From positions 1 through 22,916 of the forward strand of contig CAJMQU010000065.1 in assembly GCA_905215555.1 (NCBI GenBank): a stretch of 22,916 nt of DNA, written 5' to 3'. The notes under the pieces were generated by a model, which worked only from the letters and a program-made list of their open reading frames with translations, was not told the DNA's origin and ran no database searches. The stretch's first letter is position 1. Each line of letters begins with the position of its first letter. The DNA comes from an uncultured bacterium. GTDB taxonomy: Bacteria > Bacteroidota > Bacteroidia > Bacteroidales > Bacteroidaceae. Positions 1 to 5,285 of the stretch are shown here, one piece after another. A program made the translations under genes and the position numbers.

Positions 1-38
1 TTACCATCACAAGTAATGAATTTCTTCTGTTTAGTCAT
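1..38 (-). CDS. nifJ: Pyruvate:ferredoxin (flavodoxin) oxidoreductase, N-terminal fragment
   Basis: Only the first 12 codons and two bases lie in the window; the gene runs off the left edge. The minus strand from position 38 reads MTKQKKFITCDG, which I recognise as the start of Bacteroides PFOR (K-K-F-I-T-C-D-G-N, the beginning of the thiamine-diphosphate pyrimidine-binding domain). The enzyme oxidatively decarboxylates pyruvate to acetyl-CoA and passes electrons to ferredoxin in the cytoplasm, a central anaerobic step. No catalytic residues are visible. It lies 103 bp downstream of the AAA ATPase on the same strand. I found no clean TAnnTTTG promoter in the gap. The call rests on a short N-terminal match. 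Confidence 0.6.
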   Translation of the reverse strand, partial: MTKQKKFITCDG

Positions 39-71
39 AACTAAATTGAATTATTATTAAGTGAATAAATA

Positions 72-140
72 TTTTTAGTTCTTTAGTTTTTTTAGTTCTT
101 AAGTTTATGAGACTCGCAAACCCATCAACTCACAAACTCA
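72..140. repeat. Intergenic short direct repeats (12 bp twice, then CTCRCAAA twice)
   Basis: The 103-bp gap between the AAA ATPase and the PFOR start holds two copies of TTTTTAGTTCTT (72-83 and 89-100). These are followed by CTCGCAAAC near 113 and CTCACAAA near 129. The second pair resembles the CTCACATAAC tandem repeat at 2699-2748. No gene or terminator was seen here. Confidence 0.5.
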
Positions 141-141
141 C

Positions 142-1320
142 CTAATACAGGAGTCCGAACATCCAGAGTGGTATCTGGTTGCCCCGTCCTATTTCCGCTT
201 TGTGCAGGGCATAGGTGACACCCGGATTGTTCTTTATCTTCATGCCTTCCGCACAAATCTTGAAAGGCATCACATCGTCCACCAGGAACGACATGTTCTT
301 GTCGCCTTTGTTCACTTTGTGGTCTTTCCACAAGGTATTTACAAAGAAGGTGTCCAGCACATCCTGTTCTTCCACTTTCACGGGATAGATGGAATACATC
401 AGGTTGGAGTTGTGCATCATTATCTTCGACGGTTTCTTGGGGAATTCTTCTCCCTTCGGATATACCATATTGATAAGGCGTGCATCTGCCAGATATTTGA
501 TGTAGTTCATCACCGTGGCACGGGAGGTCTGTATATCGTTTGCCAACTGGCTTACGTTCGGGGCTTTCGGTCCGTCCACGGCCAGCATGTAGAGCAGTTT
601 TTTTATTTTCGGAAGATATTTCAGTTCGATCTGCTTGATGAGCAGGATGTCCACTTCCACCATCATGTTCATGGTCTTCAGCAGATTCTCCGAGAAATTG
701 CGTTTCTCCAGGAAGAAAGGGTAGAAGCCGTGGTGCAGGTAATCCTGCAGGTAGTCCAACGGACGTACTTTGGAGAGAATGCCTTTGGCTATCTGTTCAT
801 GATTACTCAGTATCTCTTCCAGGCTGTAGGCGCGGAATTTCATTCCGGTTTGCAGATTCATGTATTCGCGGAAAGAGAAGCCGCGCAGGTTGTAACTCTT
901 CACGATGTCACGCAGTTCCAGATTCTCTTCTTTCAGCCGCATCACGGACGAACCGGTGAAGACGATTTTCAGATTGGGGAAACGGTCGTAACACATACGG
1001 AGTTCCCGGCTCCAGTCCGGGTGTTTGAACACCTGGTCTATTAGCAGTACTTTTCCGCCGCGGCGTTGGAATTCATAGGCGAAATCAACGATGCTGAAAT
1101 TGGAAAAGTAGAAGTTATTCATATTGATGAAGAGACAGGAACGGTCGGTTCCGAATTTCTCTTTGGCATATTGCAGCAGAAACGTGGTTTTACCTACACC
1201 ACGTGTTCCTTTAATACCGATGAGGCGATCGTTCCAGTTGATCTCATCCATGAGGTCACGGCGAACAGGGGCATTGGTATGCTCAACAAGATAGGCGTGT
1301 GTGCGGTAGAATGCTTCCAT
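142..1320 (-). CDS. AAA-family ATPase with DUF4143-like C-terminal region
   Basis: A 392-residue cytoplasmic protein of the AAA_14/DUF4143 class, whose physiological role is unknown. Residues 38-46 are a Walker A motif (GTRGVGKTT). Residues 91-97 are the Walker B strand (VLLIDQV), and residues 119-126 (IVFTGSSV) are a sensor-1-like strand. FSFREYMNL matches the family's conserved motif after the ATPase core. Around residues 255-285 (NVSQLANDIQTSRATVMNYI) lies a winged-helix-like segment. The usual catalytic Glu after the Walker B Asp is Gln (D95-Q96; the codon reads CAG), so hydrolysis may be slow. The start is supported by a promoter at 1347-1377, 26 bp upstream. It is divergent from the ATP-grasp gene. 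The family call is secure; the function is not. Confidence 0.85.
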   Translation of the reverse strand: MEAFYRTHAYLVEHTNAPVRRDLMDEINWNDRLIGIKGTRGVGKTTFLLQYAKEKFGTDRSCLFINMNNFYFSNFSIVDFAYEFQRRGGKVLLIDQVFKHPDWSRELRMCYDRFPNLKIVFTGSSVMRLKEENLELRDIVKSYNLRGFSFREYMNLQTGMKFRAYSLEEILSNHEQIAKGILSKVRPLDYLQDYLHHGFYPFFLEKRNFSENLLKTMNMMVEVDILLIKQIELKYLPKIKKLLYMLAVDGPKAPNVSQLANDIQTSRATVMNYIKYLADARLINMVYPKGEEFPKKPSKIMMHNSNLMYSIYPVKVEEQDVLDTFFVNTLWKDHKVNKGDKNMSFLVDDVMPFKICAEGMKIKNNPGVTYALHKAEIGRGNQIPLWMFGLLY

Positions 1321-1346
1321 GCTGTTAAATTCGGTTTATCGGGCGA

Positions 1347-1377
1347 CAAATATACACCTTTTTTGTAGAATTGCAAA
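1347..1377 (-). promoter_or_regulatory. Bacteroides-type promoter for the AAA ATPase gene
   Basis: On the minus strand, TTTG (1377-1374) is followed by a 19-bp spacer and TATATTTG (1354-1347). This fits the Bacteroides consensus TTTG-N19-21-TAnnTTTG exactly. The start codon at 1320 lies 26 bp beyond the -7 element. Confidence 0.75.
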
Positions 1378-1420
1378 GTAGAGATGGCAAAATATCTTTT
1401 TTCTTAGTTAAGTTTATATA

Positions 1421-1451
1421 TTTGCTTTATCAGTTTTTCTTCGTAAGTTTG
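1421..1451 (+). promoter_or_regulatory. Bacteroides-type promoter for the ATP-grasp gene
   Basis: TTTG (1421-1424), a 19-bp spacer, then TAAGTTTG (1444-1451) match the consensus. The -7 box ends 30 bp before the ATG at 1482. This argues against the upstream ATG at 1371, which would lie before the transcription start. A second -7-like TATATTTG overlaps at 1417-1424 but has no clear -33 partner. Confidence 0.75.
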
Positions 1452-1481
1452 TACCCACAAAAAAATAAGAACTCTGAATAT

Positions 1482-2687
1482 ATGAAGCTCTACGTATTTA
1501 ACCCCGACACAGACATGGCACTGGCTATTGATGAAGAAAATTATATGGCTCCTGCTTCTGTCCGCCGCATGTCCCAAGATCTTGCTTTATTACCCGTTTG
1601 GTATGCCCAGCCCGGCAGCGCTGTGCTTGCTCCTTCGGCCTATAATGCTGATTACCTGCAAAAAATGAAACAATGGTTTTCCCTTTCCGTACAATTGGTT
1701 ACCGAACCGGAATTGTCCGATTATGCCGAGTCCCAAATTGTACCCTGGGGGTGGAACCGTGCTTTCCGCAAGCGTATGCAGAAAGCCGGTATTGCCGAAC
1801 ATAAACTGATCACGGAGACAGAGTTGCGCGAGTGTCGTATGCTTTCTTCCCGTTCGTATGGGATGGCTCTTGGTATGGCCTTTAATCTGAATGAAACGCT
1901 CGAATGCGTTTGTGGACGTCATTTCCAACTGACAGGAGACGGGAAAGAGGAGTTCTTCGTCCCGGGCATAGTCGATGGTTTTAAGGACGGTTACCTGTTC
2001 AAGTCCGTGTGGTCGGGCAGTGGAAAAGGGTTGCGTTGGTGTCGCCACGGACTGACGAAATCTACGGCTGATTGGTGTCGCCGGGAATTGGCGAAATATG
2101 GAGTTGTTATGCTGGAGCCTATATATAAAAAGGTGGGTGATTTTGCTATGGAGTTTTATTCCGATGGTAGGGGAAAGCTGCTGTTTGTCGGTTACTCGCA
2201 TTTTTTGACGGATGAAAAAGGTGTTTATCGTGGTAACATGTTGGTCTCTAATGAGGAAGTGGAGCAGTGGATTCTACGGTATATTCCTTTGGAAGCATTT
2301 GTGGGGATTCGTGAGTATTTGCAGAATGTCATAGGAGGAATTTATGGCAGGCATTATTCCGGTCCTATAGGGGTGGATATGATGATTTGTCCGGATCAGA
2401 GAGGATATCCATACGCCATTCATCCGCATGTTGAAGTTAATGTGCGCATGACTATGGGGATGGTTGCCCGTCAGTTTTATGATCATTTCGTCGCTTCCGG
2501 TAGTAAAGGTGTTTTTCATGTCGACAATTACCCTTCTGCTGAAGCTCTGCGGGCGCAACATGAACAGGACATGAGGGATTATCCTTTGGTCGTGGAGGAT
2601 GGAAGGATCGTTTCCGGTTATTTGTCTTTGGTGCCGGTTACGCCTCAAAGCAGGTATCGGGCTTACGTGCGGGTGGAGGTGAGCTGA
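1482..2687 (+). CDS. Uncharacterised ATP-grasp-fold protein
   Basis: A 401-residue cytoplasmic protein, which I recognise only as a conserved Bacteroides hypothetical protein. An ATP-grasp fold is suggested by Lys174 followed by a Gly-rich loop (SGSGKG, 178-183), a hinge-like strand ending in Glu212 (VMLEPIY), Asp299 in GPIGVDMM, and the metal-binding E-x-N signature at Glu318/Asn320 in HPHVEVNVR. Such enzymes ligate a carboxylate to an amine or thiol using ATP; the substrate here cannot be read. The MKLYVFNPDTD start was chosen over an in-frame ATG at 1371 because the promoter at 1421-1451 lies between them and the conserved-looking sequence begins at 1482. The stop codon sits in the loop of a perfect hairpin. 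It is divergent from the AAA ATPase. Confidence 0.8.
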   Translation: MKLYVFNPDTDMALAIDEENYMAPASVRRMSQDLALLPVWYAQPGSAVLAPSAYNADYLQKMKQWFSLSVQLVTEPELSDYAESQIVPWGWNRAFRKRMQKAGIAEHKLITETELRECRMLSSRSYGMALGMAFNLNETLECVCGRHFQLTGDGKEEFFVPGIVDGFKDGYLFKSVWSGSGKGLRWCRHGLTKSTADWCRRELAKYGVVMLEPIYKKVGDFAMEFYSDGRGKLLFVGYSHFLTDEKGVYRGNMLVSNEEVEQWILRYIPLEAFVGIREYLQNVIGGIYGRHYSGPIGVDMMICPDQRGYPYAIHPHVEVNVRMTMGMVARQFYDHFVASGSKGVFHVDNYPSAEALRAQHEQDMRDYPLVVEDGRIVSGYLSLVPVTPQSRYRAYVRVEVS

Positions 2688-2694
2688 CCTCCAC
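2673..2694 (+). terminator. Stem-loop spanning the ATP-grasp stop codon
   Basis: GTGGAGGT (2673-2680) and ACCTCCAC (2687-2694) form a perfect 8-bp stem with a 6-base loop; the TGA stop is at the loop/stem edge. There is no U-tract, so it may be a 3'-end stabiliser rather than an intrinsic terminator. Confidence 0.4.
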
Positions 2695-2698
2695 GAAA

Positions 2699-2748
2699 CT
2701 CACATAACCTCACATAACCTCACATAACCTCATGTAACCTCACGTAAC
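2699..2748. repeat. Five tandem 10-bp repeats, consensus CTCACATAAC
   Basis: Three identical CTCACATAAC units (2699-2728) are followed by CTCATGTAAC (2729-2738) and CTCACGTAAC (2739-2748). The exact 10-bp period is close to one helical turn. The repeats lie between the ATP-grasp gene and the DUF4373 gene, about 60 bp before the latter's start. Their function is unknown; a phased protein-binding site or a neutral microsatellite are both possible. Confidence 0.85.
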
Positions 2749-2771
2749 CTCCGGCTGTCCCACTCACTATT

Positions 2772-2809
2772 CTTATCTTTATGGTTTAAAACTAAAACAT
2801 AAAGATAAG
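2772..2809 (+). promoter_or_regulatory. Perfect 11-bp inverted repeat abutting the DUF4373 start codon
   Basis: CTTATCTTTAT (2772-2782) and ATAAAGATAAG (2799-2809) are perfect inverted copies separated by 16 bases. The second arm ends on the base before the ATG at 2810. The arrangement would suit an operator for autoregulation or an RNA hairpin controlling translation. The left arm overlaps TATCTTTA, one mismatch from the -7 consensus. Only the repeat itself is certain. Confidence 0.65.
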
Positions 2810-4288
2810 ATGAAAAGGAATTTCTATTTGCAACATCCGCTGATGGCGATGTGCGATCCCAGAATGGAATATCTGCTGGAGAAGGAAAAGCTCAAGGGAA
2901 CGGGAGCTTATTGGTTTGTTATTGAGAAACTGGCTATGTTGCCCGACTCATGCGGAGATATGAAGTATCTGCGCTCTTTCTGTAAAGACTATAAGATTTC
3001 TTTTGCCTATCTTAAAAAGATCATCTTCGGTTACGGACTTTTCGATTTTGAAGAGGACGGTTCTTTCATGCCTGCCGAACTGAATCCGATAGGCCAACGG
3101 GTTCAGGTGCGGAAAGAAATAGATGAGGATAAAGATGAAAAACAGGAGGAAACAGCTCGGAGAAACACCTCAAAAACGTTCAAAAGTGCATCAGAAACAT
3201 CGGTTTTTGAGTCAAAAAATGACGGAAAACAGCAAAAAACATCGCAGGAAAAGAAGGAAAAAAGCTCTGAAAAATCAGTTAAAACACTGAATGATAGTAT
3301 TATTGCTGAAAATTACGGTGCAACTAATAAAGAGAATATAAAAGATATAATAACAACAGCATCAGAAAAAGAAAAAGAAAGAACTGCTGCTGATGATGAT
3401 GTTGATTTTTCCAATGCTGGATCTTGCTTTCCGGATACAGAATCTTGCTTTCCGGATGTCACACTTCATCATCCTCAATGCCACATCTTAGCGAGTGAAA
3501 TGCCATATCTCATCATCTCCGATGCCACACCTCGCACTGGTTCAAGTGTGGCATTTCCCCCGTTCAGGTGTGGCGTTGAGGGCGATGGAGTGTGGCATTC
3601 AGGGGAGTTGCCTGCACGCTTCGCTTTCATTGCCGCAACGGTCCACCGCAGTGACGGCAAAATACCTTTTTGCCGTCCAGAAACGGACGGGGGCATACGT
3701 GTATTCCGTTCCCTGTACTCGCTGGGCAATGATATTTTCCGGATTGGAGGTATCCACCGGGGAAGTGTCCGAGCCGTAGACGACGTAGGTCGGTGCGTTG
3801 CGTTTGTCATTGTCCGTGGCAGGCATCCAACTGAGGTGGATGTATCCGTCCGGCTGCCGGGTGACGGTGAGGCGGGAAGGGGGTGTCGGTGGAACGTTGT
3901 CTATCCAAGGCATGGCGGGTTGCAGGGCAGGAGCGGTGTAGAAGTTCTCTTCCAGTGCGTCGTACAACCCTTGTGTGTTGTCCATCAAGTACTTCACACG
4001 ATAGTGAGCCTGGCCGGCCAGTTTATGGGCACGGGTAAAGTTCATCTGGCGTTCCACCTCGTCCAGTGTCCAGTTGCCTTCGCTGGGATCGAGGAAGTAG
4101 ATGCCCAGTCCGGGGATGATTTGGCGTCCGTTGCTTTGTTCCTGCCAGTCGAGGGCGAACGGGTAGAAATGATTGCCGCGGAAGTAAAGCATGGGATATA
4201 TCTGGTCTTGAATTCCTTCACCCAGCCATCCTTGTGCATCCTGATAGACCGTGTGGAAAGCATTCCAACCGCGGGAGGGATACCGTGA
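2810..4288 (+). CDS. DUF4373 (Lin1244/Lin1753-like) domain protein; 3' end doubtful
   Basis: Residues 1-95 (NFYLQHPLMAM, KGTGAYWFVIEKLAM, LFDFEEDG) match the DUF4373 domain, a helical domain common in Bacteroidetes and related to N-termini of phage and plasmid replication proteins. Residues 100-200 are Lys/Glu/Ser-rich and probably disordered. Two SCFPD heptad repeats follow, and from about position 3457 the sequence becomes a 22-bp DNA repeat array that is not a multiple of three. The open frame then continues to 4288 antisense to the neighbouring glycosidase, and this part is very probably not real protein. A TGA near 3497-3499 in another frame would end a frameshifted version. The believable coding part is 2810 to about 3456. 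Its 3' end may have been lost or rearranged. The N-terminal domain call is firm; the cellular role is unknown. Confidence 0.6.
   Translation: MKRNFYLQHPLMAMCDPRMEYLLEKEKLKGTGAYWFVIEKLAMLPDSCGDMKYLRSFCKDYKISFAYLKKIIFGYGLFDFEEDGSFMPAELNPIGQRVQVRKEIDEDKDEKQEETARRNTSKTFKSASETSVFESKNDGKQQKTSQEKKEKSSEKSVKTLNDSIIAENYGATNKENIKDIITTASEKEKERTAADDDVDFSNAGSCFPDTESCFPDVTLHHPQCHILASEMPYLIISDATPRTGSSVAFPPFRCGVEGDGVWHSGELPARFAFIAATVHRSDGKIPFCRPETDGGIRVFRSLYSLGNDIFRIGGIHRGSVRAVDDVGRCVAFVIVRGRHPTEVDVSVRLPGDGEAGRGCRWNVVYPRHGGLQGRSGVEVLFQCVVQPLCVVHQVLHTIVSLAGQFMGTGKVHLAFHLVQCPVAFAGIEEVDAQSGDDLASVALFLPVEGERVEMIAAEVKHGIYLVLNSFTQPSLCILIDRVESIPTAGGIP
3421..3457 (+). repeat. Two 21-bp direct repeats in the DUF4373 gene
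   Basis: ATCTTGCTTTCCGGAT occurs at 3421-3436 and 3442-3457. The 21-bp period keeps the reading frame and encodes SCFPDTE then SCFPDVT. It leads directly into the 22-bp array. Confidence 0.85.
3457..3597. repeat. 22-bp-phased array of seven TGCCACA motifs with an orientation switch
   Basis: Forward motifs start at 3457 (TGTCACA), 3479 (TGCCACA), 3501 (TGCCATA) and 3523 (TGCCACA), exactly 22 bp apart. After a 24-bp step, the same motif appears inverted at 3547 (TGTGGCA), 3569 (TGTGGCG) and 3591 (TGTGGCA), again exactly 22 bp apart. The two central motifs form a perfect 9-bp inverted repeat (ATGCCACAC 3522-3530, GTGTGGCAT 3546-3554). Spacers between motifs are not conserved. The 22-bp period breaks codon phase, so selection is more likely on DNA or RNA than on protein. 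The last unit overlaps the stop codon of the convergent glycosidase gene. Confidence 0.8.
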
Positions 4289-5083
4289 GGTGTCGCGATA
4301 TTTGCCTACGGGGCAGGTGCTTACTTTTACCCACGGCTTCAGGGCTTTCACGCCTTTGTAGAGATGGCGGACAATTTCCGTGATGTTGTCTCTGCGCCAT
4401 TGGGCAAGGTCACGGCCTTTGCCGTATTTGCGGAAGTCGTACGTATCGGGAAAGCGCGGAGCGTTCTCCGGGTAACGCAGATAGTCGAAGTGTACGCCGT
4501 CCACATCGTAGTTGTTCACGACCTCGCGGACAAGGCTCATCAGGTATTCTTTGGTCTCCGGATGTCCGGGATTGAGGAAGTATTCCCGTTTGTAAGGCAC
4601 ACAGATGGAGGCCTTCTTCTTGGTGACGGATTCTTTGCCCAAAGAGGTGACATGTTTGCGGTTGCCCAGCGGGATAGCCACCATCCAAGCGTGGCATTCC
4701 ATTCCACGCTTGTGGCATTCTTCTATGGCAAAAGCCAGCGGGTCATAGCCCGGATCTCCCCCTGTCTTACCGGTCAGGATGGAATTGAAGGGTTCTATTT
4801 TTGAGCGGTAAAGCACATCACCTCTTGTGCGTGTCTGAAACAGAACAGTGTTGAAGTTGGCGGCTTTCAGCCGGTCCAGTATCTCGATAAGTTCCGCTTT
4901 CTGCTTCCGGACACCTTCGGGCGTGGTGGCGCGGGAGCGGGGCCAGTCCAGGCCATAAACGGCGGTCACCCAGGCGGCGCGTACCTCATATTTGGGCGTA
5001 TAAGCAAGTGTTTCGCCGGGGGATTGCGCAGCGAGGGACGGAAGAAATGCTGTAAAAAGTATAGCAAGAAATAGCTGTCTCAT
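3599..5083 (-). CDS. Secreted GHL10/DUF187-family glycoside hydrolase (paralogue 1)
   Basis: A 494-residue protein with an N-terminal signal peptide (MRQLFLAILFTAFLPSLAAQ), so exported. Residues about 32-390 are a GHL10 (PF02638-type) TIM-barrel domain starting EVRAAWVTAVYGLDW. It contains EECHKRGMECHAWM (121-134) and HFDYLRYP (198-205), where Asp200 is a candidate catalytic acid. Residues about 399-492 look like a fibronectin type III module. E. coli DigH of this family cleaves denuded peptidoglycan glycans, but the substrate here is inferred only. The open frame extends 68 codons upstream to 5287; I chose 5083 because it begins the signal peptide. It is paralogous to the protein at 12461-13966, divergent from cstA, and convergent with the DUF4373 gene. 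Confidence 0.85.
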   Translation of the reverse strand: MRQLFLAILFTAFLPSLAAQSPGETLAYTPKYEVRAAWVTAVYGLDWPRSRATTPEGVRKQKAELIEILDRLKAANFNTVLFQTRTRGDVLYRSKIEPFNSILTGKTGGDPGYDPLAFAIEECHKRGMECHAWMVAIPLGNRKHVTSLGKESVTKKKASICVPYKREYFLNPGHPETKEYLMSLVREVVNNYDVDGVHFDYLRYPENAPRFPDTYDFRKYGKGRDLAQWRRDNITEIVRHLYKGVKALKPWVKVSTCPVGKYRDTSRYPSRGWNAFHTVYQDAQGWLGEGIQDQIYPMLYFRGNHFYPFALDWQEQSNGRQIIPGLGIYFLDPSEGNWTLDEVERQMNFTRAHKLAGQAHYRVKYLMDNTQGLYDALEENFYTAPALQPAMPWIDNVPPTPPSRLTVTRQPDGYIHLSWMPATDNDKRNAPTYVVYGSDTSPVDTSNPENIIAQRVQGTEYTYAPVRFWTAKRYFAVTAVDRCGNESEACRQLP

Positions 5084-5097
5084 GATAAAATAGGCTT

Positions 5098-5170
5098 GTA
5101 AATGATAATTTAGTTGTCGACTCGTTCCCTTGTCACTTGCGAAGCCCTGCTTCGCCAAATTATCATTTAC
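5098..5170. repeat. Nested inverted repeats in the leader of the GHL10 gene
   Basis: GTAAATGATAATTT (5098-5111) and AAATTATCATTTAC (5157-5170) are perfect 14-bp inverted repeats. Inside them GCGAAGC (5139-5145) and GCTTCGC (5149-5155) form a second hairpin with a 3-base loop. The unit ends 15 bp before the glycosidase start codon and is probably in its mRNA leader. It could be a small non-autonomous mobile or REP-type element, or a leader RNA structure. Confidence 0.7.
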
Positions 5171-5247
5171 TTCTTTTTTTCTGTTATTTTTAGGGGCGAA
5201 GATAAGTAAAACACTTGAGAAAGTTGTGCAGTTTCCTTGGAAACTGT

Positions 5248-5255
5248 TACATTTG
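5248..5255 (+). promoter_or_regulatory. Bacteroides-type -7 element for the cstA operon
   Basis: TACATTTG fits TAnnTTTG and ends 30 bp before the ATG at 5286, the same distance as the ATP-grasp promoter. A weak -33 candidate (GTTG, 5223-5226) lies 21 bp upstream. Confidence 0.55.
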
Positions 5256-5285
5256 TGACCATTAAAATTAATCAATTGACACGCC

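Noticed and set aside
202..1044. Long open frame on the plus strand opposite the AAA ATPase
   Set aside because: It has no recognisable domain, is rich in His/Gln/Phe as expected of an antisense shadow, and the minus-strand protein has clear motifs.
1371..1481. Upstream start of the ATP-grasp gene
   Set aside because: The extension contains the promoter at 1421-1451 and encodes hydrophobic, unconserved-looking sequence.
3457..3597. CRISPR array
   Set aside because: Only about 7 bases repeat per 22-bp unit, the orientation flips midway, and there are no cas genes.
3495..3779. Small plus-strand gene inside the repeat array
   Set aside because: It begins within the array and continues antisense to the glycosidase; no domain or start signal supports it.
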